64,000 nucleotides of DNA, taken from Litorivita pollutaquae (GTDB lineage Bacteria > Pseudomonadota > Alphaproteobacteria > Rhodobacterales > Rhodobacteraceae). A program made the translations under genes and the position numbers. The notes under the pieces were generated by a model. That model ran no database searches. It was not told where the DNA came from and worked only from the letters and a program-made list of their open reading frames with translations. Below are positions 47,863-57,764 of this stretch, in pieces (the stretch's first letter is position 1; the number at the start of each line of letters is the position of its first letter). Location of the stretch: assembly GCF_003205515.1 (NCBI RefSeq), contig NZ_KZ826481.1, positions 741,627 through 805,626 of the forward strand, written 5' to 3'.

Positions 47863-48870
47863 ATGACAATCAAACACACATTCGCAGTTTCCGCGCTTGG
47901 GCTTTTTGCATCTATGGGTGCGGCGGCTGCGGCGGACTGCGGCAAAGTCACCATGGCCGAAATGAACTGGGCTTCGGCCGAAATGATGGCCAACGTCGAC
48001 AAAATCATCCTCGAAGAAGGATATGGTTGCGATGTCGAATTGGTGCCCGGCGCCACCACCACAACTTTTGCCTCGATGAACGAAAAGGGCGAACCTGATG
48101 TCGCGGGTGAGCTTTGGATCAACGCCGTGCGCGATCCGCTCATGGCGGCAATTGGCGAAGGCCGCCTGCACGCGGCGAATGCCGGCCCGATCACCGATCT
48201 GGGTGAAGGCTGGTGGGTCACCCCGAAATTTGCCGCCGATCACCCCGAGCTTGACACCGTCGAGAAGCTCTTGGAGCATCCCGAATTGTTCCCCTATGTC
48301 GAAGACGAAACCAAAGGTGCCTTTGTCGGATGTCCGGCCGGTTGGGGATGCCAGTTGATCAATGCCAATCTCTACCGTGCATTCGACATGGAAGAAAAAG
48401 GGTGGGTTCTGGTTGATCCCGGTTCGGCCGCTGGCCTCGACGGGTCGATGGCAAAAGCCGTGGACCGCGACGAAAACTGGTTCGGCTACTATTGGTCGCC
48501 CACCGCAATCATCGGTAAATATGGCATGGTCATGTTGCCATTTGAGGCCGAATTTGCGGGCCGCGAAAATTGGGACGGTTGCATCGCGTTGTCCGAACAG
48601 GATTGCGCAGATCCGAAACCGACCGCATGGACGGTTTCCGAGGTCAACTCGGTGGTCACTGACCGCTTTATGAAAGCCGGTGGCCCCGCCGCAGATTACA
48701 TCAAAACCCGCGTTTTCCCGGGTTCGGTCATGAACGAAATGCTGGTGTATATGACCGACAACCAAGCTGCGGGCGAAGATGCGGCCTATGAATTCCTTGA
48801 AACACATCAGGACATCTGGACCCCTTGGGTGCCTGCGGATGTTGCCGAGAAAATCAAATCGGCGCTGTAA
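47863..48870 (+). CDS. Glycine betaine/choline-type ABC transporter substrate-binding protein
   Basis: The 335-residue periplasmic protein has a signal peptide (cleavage after GAAAAA, before DCGKVTMAEMNW). The following pattern belongs to the OpuAC family: WASAEMMANVDKIIL, ATTTTFASMNEKGEPDVAGE with the LW of the binding box, and WFGYYWSPT aromatics for cation-pi binding of a quaternary amine. Choline, glycine betaine or proline betaine are all possible. It is the first gene of a three-gene operon and is followed by a terminator-like hairpin before the permease. Confidence 0.9.
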   Translation: MTIKHTFAVSALGLFASMGAAAAADCGKVTMAEMNWASAEMMANVDKIILEEGYGCDVELVPGATTTTFASMNEKGEPDVAGELWINAVRDPLMAAIGEGRLHAANAGPITDLGEGWWVTPKFAADHPELDTVEKLLEHPELFPYVEDETKGAFVGCPAGWGCQLINANLYRAFDMEEKGWVLVDPGSAAGLDGSMAKAVDRDENWFGYYWSPTAIIGKYGMVMLPFEAEFAGRENWDGCIALSEQDCADPKPTAWTVSEVNSVVTDRFMKAGGPAADYIKTRVFPGSVMNEMLVYMTDNQAAGEDAAYEFLETHQDIWTPWVPADVAEKIKSAL

Positions 48871-48892
48871 GCTGACCGTTTAAAAAACAAGG

Positions 48893-48926
48893 CCCGCGTC
48901 GAAGACCTCTTCGGCGCGGGTTTTTT
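48893..48926 (+). terminator. Hairpin with T-run between binding protein and permease genes
   Basis: CCCGCG (48893-48898) pairs with CGCGGG (48915-48920), extended by an inner near-palindrome CGAAGACCTCTTCGG, and six T follow. It lies inside the operon and probably causes partial termination so that the binding protein is made in excess over the permease. Confidence 0.85.
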
Positions 48927-48960
48927 GCAAGAAAAACAACAATAGAACGGGGGGGCAGTG

Positions 48961-49848
48961 ATGGACTGGACCGAATTTCCCGAAATGGGACGCGAAGAAT
49001 TACGCGACCTGAAAAAGGGTATCGACGCGAGTTTTCGCGAATTTTCACGGGCCTATGGCGAAAGCCTGGAGGCCTTCTTTAATCCGCTTTTGCAATTCAT
49101 GATCTGGTTCGAACGGTTGCTTTTGGCAACGCCTTGGCCGATCATTCTCGCCGTCGTCGCGGCGTTTTCCTACCTCGGATCGCGTAGCTGGAAGATCAGC
49201 ATTGGCGCGGTTCTTGCCTTTCTGGCGATTGGCTATTTGGGCATGTGGGAGGACACGATGGCGACGCTTGCCATTGTCTTGGTCGCCACGATGGTCTGTA
49301 TCGCGGTTGGTATTCCAATCGGGATTTTGATGGCGCGCTATAACCGCGCGCAATCCTTGATCACACCGGTCCTCGATATCATGCAAACGATCCCGTCGTT
49401 CGTGTATCTGATCCCTGTTGTGATGCTCTTGGGTATTGGCAAGGTGCCGGGTCTTTTGGCTGTCTGCATTTACGCGGTACCGCCGATTGTGCGCCTGACC
49501 AACCTTGGTATTCGCCTTGTCGATCGCGAGGTTCTGGAGGCCGCCGATGCCTTTGGCGCCAACTATCGCCAGAAACTCTTCGGCGTGCAAATTCCCCTCG
49601 CCTTGCCCAATATTTTCGCCGGTGTGAACCAGACGATCATGATGGCATTGTCGATGGTTGTGATTGCCTCGATGATTGGCGTCAAAGGTTTGGGCGTGCC
49701 GGTCTTGCGCGCAATCTCGAACCAATACCTTGCGCTTGGTCTGATGAACGGCCTTGCGATTGTGGTCCTTGCGATCATCATTGACCGGGTCACGCAAAGT
49801 TATGGCCGCCGTCTACAGGCCCATCGGAACGGAGGCGATCATGGCTGA
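48961..49848 (+). CDS. Glycine betaine/choline-type ABC transporter permease
   Basis: The 295-residue ProW-like permease has a soluble, acidic N-terminus and about six membrane segments. The MetI/OpuAB-type contact loop lies in EAADAFGANYRQKLFGVQIP, with DIMQTIPSFVYLIPVVMLLG and YAVPPIVRLTNLGIR as family blocks. ATG 48961 follows a GGGGGGG stretch. Its stop overlaps the ATPase start by eight bases. Confidence 0.95.
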   Translation: MDWTEFPEMGREELRDLKKGIDASFREFSRAYGESLEAFFNPLLQFMIWFERLLLATPWPIILAVVAAFSYLGSRSWKISIGAVLAFLAIGYLGMWEDTMATLAIVLVATMVCIAVGIPIGILMARYNRAQSLITPVLDIMQTIPSFVYLIPVVMLLGIGKVPGLLAVCIYAVPPIVRLTNLGIRLVDREVLEAADAFGANYRQKLFGVQIPLALPNIFAGVNQTIMMALSMVVIASMIGVKGLGVPVLRAISNQYLALGLMNGLAIVVLAIIIDRVTQSYGRRLQAHRNGGDHG

Positions 49849-50899
49849 TCACGACAACATCAAGGTCAAAATCAAGAGCCTCTACAAGGTGTTTGGTGAC
49901 AACCCCCAAAGCGTCATTGGCGAAGTGCAACAAGGCATGGGAAAGCCGGAGCTTTTGGAAAAGCACGGGCATGTTTTGGGGCTCAACAACATCTCTCTCG
50001 AAATCCCCGAGCGGAAAATTCAGGTGATCATGGGCCTGTCCGGTTCGGGCAAATCGACATTGATCCGACATATCAACCGTTTGATCGAACCCACGGCGGG
50101 CGAAATCTGGATTGATGGAGAGGACGTGTTGTCAATGGACGAGGCGGCGCTGCGTGATTTGCGGCGCTTCAAAACTTCGATGGTGTTCCAGAAATTCGGC
50201 CTGTTGCCGCACCGCACGGTGCAACAAAACGTCGAATATGGCCTCAAAATCCAAGGTGTCGCAGATGCCGAAGCGCATGAGCGATCGGCCCGTTGGATCG
50301 CACGTGTGGGTTTGGCCGGTTTCGAGGATCACTATCCGGGGCAGCTTTCTGGCGGCATGCAACAACGTGTCGGCCTTGCCCGCGCTTTGGCGACCGATGC
50401 GGAAATTCTGCTGATGGACGAAGCCTTTTCGGCGCTTGATCCTCTGATCCGCACGGATATGCAAAACATCCTTTTGGACCTGCAAGAAGAGCTGCATAAA
50501 ACCATCATCTTCATCACCCACGATTTGGATGAAGCTTTGCGTATTGGCGATAATATCGCCATTTTGCGCGATGGGGCGGTGATACAGGAAGGCGACCCGC
50601 AAGAAATCATCATGACGCCCGCAGATGATTACATCACGGATTTCATTCGCGACATCAATCGCTCAAAGGTGATCAAAGTGCGCTCGATCATGTCGCCCGG
50701 CGGCGTGTCCGGCCAAGGCGCACAAATCCCCGCCGACACCTCGCTCGAAGCTGCGCTGGCGCCGCTGAGCAAGGCCGAGAACCAGACCTGCACCGTGGTC
50801 GACAAATCCGGCGCGCCGGTGGGGACGGTGTCATTGAACGGTGCGATTGCCGCCCTGACCCCGCCCGAAAGCGACGAACCGGTGGCGATGCAATATTGA
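49841..50899 (+). CDS. Glycine betaine/choline-type ABC transporter ATPase
   Basis: The 352-residue ProV-like subunit has Walker A GLSGSGKST (65-73), the signature LSGGMQQRVGLARAL and Walker B ILLMDEAFSALDP, then a shortened C-terminal CBS-like region that in relatives senses ionic strength. GGAGG at 49831-49835 fixes the start at 49841, inside the end of the permease gene. A terminator follows. Confidence 0.95.
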   Translation: MADHDNIKVKIKSLYKVFGDNPQSVIGEVQQGMGKPELLEKHGHVLGLNNISLEIPERKIQVIMGLSGSGKSTLIRHINRLIEPTAGEIWIDGEDVLSMDEAALRDLRRFKTSMVFQKFGLLPHRTVQQNVEYGLKIQGVADAEAHERSARWIARVGLAGFEDHYPGQLSGGMQQRVGLARALATDAEILLMDEAFSALDPLIRTDMQNILLDLQEELHKTIIFITHDLDEALRIGDNIAILRDGAVIQEGDPQEIIMTPADDYITDFIRDINRSKVIKVRSIMSPGGVSGQGAQIPADTSLEAALAPLSKAENQTCTVVDKSGAPVGTVSLNGAIAALTPPESDEPVAMQY

Positions 50900-50927
50900 T
50901 TTGACCCGCTGGACAGGAACGATTTGA

Positions 50928-50956
50928 GGGCCGCCCTGCGTTGGAGCGGCCCTTTT
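50928..50956 (+). terminator. Terminator of the betaine transporter operon
   Basis: GGGCCGC (50928-50934) and GCGGCCC (50946-50952) form an exact 7-bp stem with an 11-base loop and four T, starting 28 bases after the ATPase stop. Confidence 0.85.
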
Positions 50957-51164
50957 CTGTGCCCGCTCATTGCGCTCGGACCCCATGTGCACCCAGGCGA
51001 CTTTATCCGATTTTTGCGCGCCGCCCGGCAGGCGCAACAGATCGCCCCCCCAGCGCGCCAAACGCGCTCGTTTTTTTCTTGGCCCCTCTTTCTATCACGC
51101 TATGTTACGGGTCAGGGCCACCGGCATGACCAGAAAATCAGGGCCGCGCAATCAGGATCACACA

Positions 51165-52019
51165 ATGACAAAACTGGCCTTTTTGGCACGTGTATTCAAA
51201 AACGTCTGGCTTCAAATCGACGAGCGTAACCTGAGCCTGATTGCAGCCGGCGTCGGGTTCTTTGCCATGCTTGCCGTGTTTCCGGGGTTGGCGGCGGTGA
51301 TTGCGCTTTGGGGGTTGGTGTCGGACCCTGCCGTGGTCTCGGGGCAAATGGAATTGATGCGTCCGCTGTTGCCCCCCGATGTGTTCGAACTGATCAAAGA
51401 ACAGGTGGACGGGTTGATCGGCCAAGGGCGCAGCACATTGGGTTGGGCCACTGTGGTGTCGGTCGGCTTTGCGCTCTGGTCGGCGCGGGCCGGTATCAGC
51501 GCGATGATGCGCGGCATGAACGAGATTTACCGCATCCGCAACCGCTCCAGCTTGCACCATTATACGGCGGCCCTGGTGATGACGGCCGGCTTGGTGGGCG
51601 TGTCCTTGGTCGCCTTGGCCGCCATCGTCGTGGTGCCGGTGGTCTTAAATTTCATCTATCTGGATGTAACCACGGCCAGCTATATCAATACCCTGCGATG
51701 GGTCGCTGCGATGGGCGCCCTCTTGGCGGGGCTCGGGATAATCTATCGGTTCGGACCGAACCGCCGCGGCGAGAGACCCACGATGATTGTGCCCGGCGCG
51801 GTGTTGTCTGTGACAATTTGGGGCGCGGTCTCGGCGGCGTTTTCTGCATATCTGACGAACTTCGGCAACTACAACGAGGTTTATGGCTCGATCGGGGCGA
51901 TGATTGCCTTATTGGTCTGGCTCTATCTTAGCGCTTTTCTGATCCTGCTTGGCGCGGCATTGAATGCCGAGATCGAACGGCAAAATTGCGGCGGCGATGG
52001 AGAAAGACAAAAACCTTAG
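51165..52019 (+). CDS. YihY/BrkB family inner-membrane protein
   Basis: The 284-residue protein has about six membrane segments with the family blocks NLSLIAAGVGFFAMLAVFPG, WSARAGISAMMRGMNEIY and YNEVYGSIGAMIALLVWLY. It ends in a short basic tail. The family was once misnamed ribonuclease BN; transport or envelope roles have been proposed but none is established. The start at 51165 follows AGGAT; the frame is open earlier without a good site. Confidence 0.92.
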   Translation: MTKLAFLARVFKNVWLQIDERNLSLIAAGVGFFAMLAVFPGLAAVIALWGLVSDPAVVSGQMELMRPLLPPDVFELIKEQVDGLIGQGRSTLGWATVVSVGFALWSARAGISAMMRGMNEIYRIRNRSSLHHYTAALVMTAGLVGVSLVALAAIVVVPVVLNFIYLDVTTASYINTLRWVAAMGALLAGLGIIYRFGPNRRGERPTMIVPGAVLSVTIWGAVSAAFSAYLTNFGNYNEVYGSIGAMIALLVWLYLSAFLILLGAALNAEIERQNCGGDGERQKP

Positions 52020-52101
52020 CTGTCGCCGCCGCCCGCCCTACAAGGGGTTTGCAAAGCGGCCTTCGAGGAGCTTTTGAAACGCAACGCACGGCGGCGGGGC
52101 A

Positions 52102-53139
52102 TCACGCCCCGTGATATTCCCGATACCATGCAACAAACCGCGCCACGCCCTCGCGTACCGGGGTTTTCGGAGCATAGCCGGTCAGTGTCTTGATCAGATC
52201 GGCATTGGCCCATGTCGCAGGCACATCACCGGCCTGCATCGGCATCATGTTCTTGATCGCCTCGCGCCCGGTGGCGTCCTCGATGGCTTCGATAAAGTCC
52301 ATCAAAGGCACGGCGTCGGAATTGCCGATATTGACCACACGGAACGGCGCAACCGGCGACAGGCTATCGCCCTGCGGCACATCGCCCTCGGGCCGCAGGG
52401 GCGCGGCATCGATGAGCAGACGGATGCCTTCAACCAGATCGGTGACATAGGTGAAATCACGTTTCATTTGTCCATGGTTATAGACATCGATCGGCTCTCC
52501 CGCCAAAATGGCGCGGGTGAATTTGAACAGCGCCATATCGGGCCGCCCCCATGGGCCATAGACGGTAAAAAACCGGAACATAGTGGTCGGCAATCCGTAA
52601 AGATGCGCGTAGCTGTGGGCCATGGCCTCGCCGGATTTTTTGGTCGCGGCATAAAAAGACATCTGCGTGTCGGCCTTATCGGTCTCGGCATAGGGCATTT
52701 GGGTGTTGGCACCGTAAGCCGATGAGGTCGACGCCAGAAGCATATGCTGCGGCGGATAGGCGCGGGCAGCTTCCAACACTTCGAAGGTTCCAATCAGGTT
52801 CGCTTCGAGATAGGCGCGCGGATTGTCGATGGAATAGCGCACGCCGGCTTGGGCCGCGAGATGCACCACAACGTCGGGGCGGTGGGTTTCAAACAGCCCC
52901 ATGAGCAAATCGGGCGTTTCGACCTTCCCCTTGATAAATTCAAATTTCGCCTGCCCGGAAAGCCGGTCAAGACGCGCCTCTTTCAGGGCAACATCGTAGT
53001 AATCATTCATGCTATCAAGGCCGATCACCCGCATGCCACGCGCCAAGAGAGCCTCTGCAAGGTGATAGCCGATGAAGCCTGCGGCTCCGGTGATCAAAAC
53101 GGTTTTGTCGGGCGCGGCGGCGGGATCGGAATGGGGCAT
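52102..53139 (-). CDS. NAD-dependent epimerase, UDP-glucuronate 4-epimerase-like
   Basis: The 345-residue extended SDR has the Rossmann motif GAAGFIGYH at the N-terminus, LDSMNDYYDVALKEARL, AAQAGVRYSIDNP, the STSSAYG active-site serine region and the catalytic YAATKK. The NDYYD and TVYGPWGRPDMA segments fit UDP-glucuronate 4-epimerases, which make UDP-galacturonate for capsule or lipopolysaccharide. AAAGG precedes the start at 53139. No other polysaccharide genes adjoin it. Confidence 0.93.
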   Translation of the reverse strand: MPHSDPAAAPDKTVLITGAAGFIGYHLAEALLARGMRVIGLDSMNDYYDVALKEARLDRLSGQAKFEFIKGKVETPDLLMGLFETHRPDVVVHLAAQAGVRYSIDNPRAYLEANLIGTFEVLEAARAYPPQHMLLASTSSAYGANTQMPYAETDKADTQMSFYAATKKSGEAMAHSYAHLYGLPTTMFRFFTVYGPWGRPDMALFKFTRAILAGEPIDVYNHGQMKRDFTYVTDLVEGIRLLIDAAPLRPEGDVPQGDSLSPVAPFRVVNIGNSDAVPLMDFIEAIEDATGREAIKNMMPMQAGDVPATWANADLIKTLTGYAPKTPVREGVARFVAWYREYHGA

Positions 53140-53334
53140 AGGGCGGCCTTTGACTTTCGGACTGGGTTCGAACTGGGATGGTTTGGTTTTGCGGGCACGC
53201 GGCCGACTTGGCAAGCCTTGGCCGATATGCCGGTGCGAAATCCCGGCGCCTGCGGCAAATGCGCGGCAATCGCGCGCTTGACCCCATAGCCCAGCATTGC
53301 GATGAAGCGGGACCAATTGGCAAGGAACCCCGAC

Positions 53335-55134
53335 ATGGCACGCACCCCCACCCCCGCAGGCACAGACGCCGAGCGCGAGAAATCCAAACGCGTCGGCGCT
53401 TTGGGTGAACTGCGGCCGTTTCTTGTGCCTTATAAATGGATGGCGGTTCTGGCGGGTTTGGCGCTGGTGCTAACGGCAGGCGTTTCATTGACGTTGCCGC
53501 TTGCGGTCAGGCGGGTGATCGACAGCTTTGGATCGGACAGCGTTGCGATCTTGGATCAATATTTCGGCGCGGCGCTTGGTTTGGCAGCGCTTTTGGCGGT
53601 CGGAACGGGGCTGCGTTACGCATTGGTGACGCGGCTTGGCGAACGGGTCGTCGCGGACATCCGCAAGGCGGTGTTCGACCGGATCATCAGCATGAGCCCC
53701 GCCTTTTTCGAACGCATCATGACCGGAGAGGTGTTGAGCCGGATCACCACCGACACGACATTGATCTTGTCGGTGATCGGTTCTTCGATCTCTGTGGCGC
53801 TGCGCAATGTGTTGATTTTGTTCGGCGGCATGATTTTCATGCTGTTCACATCGGCAAAATTGACCGGATTGGTTTTGTTGATCGTGCCGGCGGTGATTAT
53901 CCCGATCCTGACGCTTGGACGGCGTTTGCGCGCGCAAAGCCGCGAGAACCAGGATTGGATCGCGGCCTCCTCGGGGTCCGCCTCGGAAGCCTTGCTCAGC
54001 GTGCAAACCGTGCAGGCGTTTACCCATGAGAGCCAGACCCGCGCGGAGTTTTCCGACGTGACCGAGAAAAGCTATGACGTAGCGCGCCGCCGGATCACCA
54101 CCCGCGCCGCCATGACGGTCATCGTGATTTTTCTCGTCTTCGCCGGCGTGGTCGGCGTTTTGTGGGTTGGCGCGCGGGATGTGCGCGGCGGCATCATGAG
54201 CCCCGGCGCATTGGTGCAATTCGTGTTCTACGCTGTGATGGTCGCCGGATCTGTCGCCGCCTTGTCGGAAATCTGGGGCGAATTGCAACGCGCGGCGGGC
54301 GCGACCGAGCGGTTGATCGAATTGCTGCGCGCCGAGGATGCGGTGCAAGATCCTGCCGATCCCGTTCCCCTGCCCGAGACGGTCAAAGGCGAGATCCGCT
54401 TTGAGGGTGTAGGCTTTTCCTATCCCTCGCGTCCGGACATCTCCGCGCTTGAACATGTGGATTTGGTGATCAACCCCGGTGAAACCGTGGCCTTGGTTGG
54501 CCCCTCCGGTGCGGGCAAAACCACCATCATTCAGATGATCCAACGGTTTTATGATCCGCAAACAGGGCGCGTTTGCCTTGATGGGGTGGATCTGCGCGAT
54601 ATGCGCCGCGACGCATTTCGCCGGGTGATGGCCCTGGTGCCGCAAGATCCGGTGATTTTTGCCGCTTCGGCGCGCGAGAATATCCGCTTTGGCTGGCCCG
54701 AAGCGTCGGACGCCGAAGTAGAATCGGCCGCCCGCGCCGCCAACGCGCATGAGTTCATCACCGGTTTGCCCGCAGGCTATGACAGCTATGTGGGCGAGCG
54801 CGGCGTGATGCTGTCGGGCGGGCAAAAGCAACGCATCGCCATTGCGCGGGCAATCTTGCGCGATGCGCCGGTGCTTTTGCTGGATGAAGCGACAAGCGCC
54901 CTGGACGCCGAAAGCGAACGCGCGGTGCAATTGGCCGTCGATGAGCTGGCCCAAAACCGCACCACCGTGATTGTCGCGCACCGTCTGGCCACCGTCAAAA
55001 AGGCCGACCGCATTGTGGTCATGGAAGGCGGGCGTATCGTTGCCACCGGCACCCATGATGCATTGGTCGCCGAAGGCGGGCTATATGCGCGGTTGGCGAA
55101 ATTGCAATTCACCGACGGGTCGGGCGCGGCCTAA
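53335..55134 (+). CDS. ABC exporter, fused permease and ATPase (MsbA-like)
   Basis: The 599-residue half-transporter has six membrane helices in the first 330 residues and a nucleotide-binding domain after. Walker A is GPSGAGKTT, the signature LSGGQKQRIAIARA, Walker B VLLLDEATSALD and the H-loop IVAHRLATV. It resembles MsbA-type exporters of lipids or drugs; substrate is unknown. AAGGA lies just upstream of ATG 53335. An in-frame ATG at 53302 lacks a site. Confidence 0.94.
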   Translation: MARTPTPAGTDAEREKSKRVGALGELRPFLVPYKWMAVLAGLALVLTAGVSLTLPLAVRRVIDSFGSDSVAILDQYFGAALGLAALLAVGTGLRYALVTRLGERVVADIRKAVFDRIISMSPAFFERIMTGEVLSRITTDTTLILSVIGSSISVALRNVLILFGGMIFMLFTSAKLTGLVLLIVPAVIIPILTLGRRLRAQSRENQDWIAASSGSASEALLSVQTVQAFTHESQTRAEFSDVTEKSYDVARRRITTRAAMTVIVIFLVFAGVVGVLWVGARDVRGGIMSPGALVQFVFYAVMVAGSVAALSEIWGELQRAAGATERLIELLRAEDAVQDPADPVPLPETVKGEIRFEGVGFSYPSRPDISALEHVDLVINPGETVALVGPSGAGKTTIIQMIQRFYDPQTGRVCLDGVDLRDMRRDAFRRVMALVPQDPVIFAASARENIRFGWPEASDAEVESAARAANAHEFITGLPAGYDSYVGERGVMLSGGQKQRIAIARAILRDAPVLLLDEATSALDAESERAVQLAVDELAQNRTTVIVAHRLATVKKADRIVVMEGGRIVATGTHDALVAEGGLYARLAKLQFTDGSGAA

Positions 55135-55216
55135 ATTCCCCGCTAAATCGGTTATAATTGTCTTGCGCCAGTTACAGGCGGGGGCGAAGATACACCATCT
55201 AGTAAAGGAGATATCC

Positions 55217-55633
55217 ATGGGACTGTTCAGTTTTTTCAAGCGTTCCGGCAAGAAAATCAAAAGCGCCGACGAGACGCCCAGCGCCGAAGACCTGAAAAAG
55301 GAAGTCGCCGATTTGGGGCTGGATGCCGAGGGTCTGGACATCACGGTTGAAGGCGACAAGGTCAAGGTCAGCGGCAGTGCCGTGAGCCAGGAAGCCAAAG
55401 AGAAAATCATTCTTGCCGTGGGCAACGTCGAAGGCGTGGCCGAAGTCGAGGATGAAGCCGGCGGCGAAGAGCCGAAATTCCATACGGTTGAAAAGGGCGA
55501 TACGCTTTGGGCGATTGCCGAAAAAACCATGGGCAACGGCGCGAAATACGAAGCGATTTTTGAGGCCAACAAACCGATGTTGACGCATCCGGACAAAATC
55601 TACCCCGGTCAGGTGTTGCGTATTCCCGCGTAA
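55217..55633 (+). CDS. BON-LysM domain protein (Kbp/YgaU-like)
   Basis: The 138-residue protein has an N-terminal BON domain (about 25-80, with LGLDAEGLDITVEGDKVKVS) and a C-terminal LysM domain (KFHTVEKGDTLWAIAEKTMG to GQVLRIPA). The same domain order occurs in the E. coli potassium-binding protein Kbp. There is no signal peptide, so it is cytosolic despite the LysM. AAGGAG precedes the start. A strong terminator follows. Confidence 0.93.
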   Translation: MGLFSFFKRSGKKIKSADETPSAEDLKKEVADLGLDAEGLDITVEGDKVKVSGSAVSQEAKEKIILAVGNVEGVAEVEDEAGGEEPKFHTVEKGDTLWAIAEKTMGNGAKYEAIFEANKPMLTHPDKIYPGQVLRIPA

Positions 55634-55659
55634 TCACGCCTTGGCATGAAAATCCGGAG

Positions 55660-55686
55660 GGCTGCCCCCAGCGGGCAGCCTTTTTT
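55660..55686 (+). terminator. Rho-independent terminator of the BON-LysM gene
   Basis: GGCTGCCC (55660-55667) and GGGCAGCC (55673-55680) form an exact 8-bp stem on a five-base loop followed by six T. Confidence 0.95.
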
Positions 55687-55874
55687 CGTTTCCCCTGATG
55701 CCCGCGTCTAAACCCCGACCTTACGTCCTGCGCCGCTTAACGTAGGGTCCTGACGCGGCCACAGGCTTGCGTAAACCTCCCTTCCCCACCATGCTGCTTA
55801 TCAAGGTCTCAGCCGTCAGGTGCAAAAGGCCGGACGTCAAGCGCGTGGGGACGCGTTATTCAGGGGAGGATACC

Positions 55875-57764
55875 ATGACCAAAACATTTGCAAATTTCGA
55901 GGATGGGCGACGCATCCAGAATGAGATGCCTTATGAAGAGAGGGATTTGCCGCGCTCGATCTATGAAATGCTGACCCGCACCCGCGACAAGTTTCCGGGG
56001 CACAATGCGATTTCGTTCCAATTGGAATCCGGTCCGACGGACAAGGCCGAAACCCTCACCTATACGCAGTTGCATGAACAGGTCTGTCAGGCGGCAAACC
56101 TGTTTCGTAAATTGGGCGTCGGAGAAACCGATGTTGTCGCGCTGATCCTGCCCAATTCCAACGAGACGGTGATCAGCACACTTGCGGGCTGCGTTGCCGG
56201 CATCGTCAACCCGATCAATCCGATGTTGGAGCCGGAACAAATCGCCGCGATCTTGCGTGAAACCAAGGCCAAGGTCGTGGTGACGCTCAAATCTTTTCCG
56301 AAAACCGATCTGGCACAGAAAGCCGCCGAAGCGGTGCGCCACGCCCCCGGCGTGCATACGGTTCTGGAGGTTGATCTGAACCGCTATCTGAGCCCGCCGA
56401 AAAGCTGGATCGTGCCGCTCATTCGCCCGAAAAATCCGGGCGGCCACCACGCGGACGTCAAAAGCTTCAATAGTGAAATCCGCAAACAGCCCAAGACATT
56501 AGCCTTTGCCGACATCTCCGCAGACCGTGTTTCTGCCTATTTCCACACCGGCGGCACCACCGGCATGCCCAAAGTCGCCCAGCATAAGAACTCCGGCATC
56601 ATCTATAACGGTTGGGTTGGCAGCACCTTGCTCTATACCGAAGATGACAACGTCATCTGCCCCTTGCCGATGTTCCATGTTTTTGCCTGTCATGTGATTT
56701 TGATGTCGGCGATGTCTGCTGGATCGCATGTGGTGTTCCCGACCCCCGCCGGTTATCGCGGCGATGGGGTGTTCGACAATTTCTGGAAACTGTGCGAACG
56801 GTGGAAAATCACCTTTGCCATCACCGTGCCAACCGCGATTTCGGCATTGATGCAGCGGCCCGTTGACGCGGATGTCTCGGCATTGAAAACCGCGTTTTCC
56901 GGCTCCGCCCCCTTGCCACAGGAATTGTTCAACCGCTTTGAAAAAGCCACCGGCGTCGGCATTGTCGAAGGGTATGGATTGACCGAGGCGACCTGTCTTG
57001 TGTCGTGCAACCCTGTAGATGGTGAAAAGCGCATTGGTTCGGTTGGGCATCCCTTCCCCTATACGGATGTGAAGATCATTCGCGATACGCCCGAGGGCCC
57101 GGTGGAATGTGCCACCGATGAGGTCGGCGAAATTTGTGTCAGCAATCCGGGTATTTGGCCCGGCAACACCTATACAGAAGCAGCCAAGAACAAAGACCTC
57201 TATCACTATGAGAAATTCCTGCGCACCGGCGATTTGGGCCGGATGGATGCGGATATGTATTTGTGGATCACTGGCCGTGCCAAGGATTTGATCATTCGCG
57301 GCGGCCACAACATCGACCCGGCCGAAATCGAAGAGGCCCTGCTGGCCCATGAGGCAGTCGGGTTTGCAGGTGCCATCGGTCAGCCCGACCAGCACGCGGG
57401 CGAAGTGCCCTGCGCCTATGTCGAATTGGTCGCGGGCGCGCAAGTGACGCCCGAAGAACTGATGAAACACTGCAAAGTGCATATCCACGAACGCGCGGCG
57501 ATGCCGAAACACGTCGAGATCCTGCCGGAATTGCCAAAAACCGCCGTGGGCAAAGTGTTTAAACCCGACCTGCGTAAATCCGCGATCAAGCGTGTCTTTG
57601 ACGCGGCCCTCAAAAAGGCCGGCCATAGCGCCGAAGTCACTTCGGTGGTTGAAGATAAAAAGCGCGGCCTCGTGGCGCAGATCAAAACCACCGGCAATGC
57701 CGATCGCGAGGCCATCGGGCATCTGTTGGGCGAATTTGTCTATGCCTATGATTGGGCGGAGTGA
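55875..57764 (+). CDS. Acyl-CoA synthetase (AMP-forming)
   Basis: The 629-residue ligase has an A3 motif variant HTGGTTGMPKVAQH, the A5 segment EGYGLTEATCLVSCNP, hinge TGRAKDLIIRGGHNIDP and the A10 region LPKTAVGKVFKPDL. A roughly 70-residue C-terminal extension after A10 is unusual for the superfamily and occurs in a proteobacterial subgroup of unknown substrate. GGGGAGGA precedes ATG 55875. It is the last core-type gene before the mobile region. Confidence 0.9.
   Translation: MTKTFANFEDGRRIQNEMPYEERDLPRSIYEMLTRTRDKFPGHNAISFQLESGPTDKAETLTYTQLHEQVCQAANLFRKLGVGETDVVALILPNSNETVISTLAGCVAGIVNPINPMLEPEQIAAILRETKAKVVVTLKSFPKTDLAQKAAEAVRHAPGVHTVLEVDLNRYLSPPKSWIVPLIRPKNPGGHHADVKSFNSEIRKQPKTLAFADISADRVSAYFHTGGTTGMPKVAQHKNSGIIYNGWVGSTLLYTEDDNVICPLPMFHVFACHVILMSAMSAGSHVVFPTPAGYRGDGVFDNFWKLCERWKITFAITVPTAISALMQRPVDADVSALKTAFSGSAPLPQELFNRFEKATGVGIVEGYGLTEATCLVSCNPVDGEKRIGSVGHPFPYTDVKIIRDTPEGPVECATDEVGEICVSNPGIWPGNTYTEAAKNKDLYHYEKFLRTGDLGRMDADMYLWITGRAKDLIIRGGHNIDPAEIEEALLAHEAVGFAGAIGQPDQHAGEVPCAYVELVAGAQVTPEELMKHCKVHIHERAAMPKHVEILPELPKTAVGKVFKPDLRKSAIKRVFDAALKKAGHSAEVTSVVEDKKRGLVAQIKTTGNADREAIGHLLGEFVYAYDWAE

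Noticed and set aside
53485..55056. 523-codon open frame antisense to the ABC exporter
   Set aside because: It opposes clear Walker and signature motifs, and its composition (His, Gln, Asp rich) is that of a codon-bias shadow.
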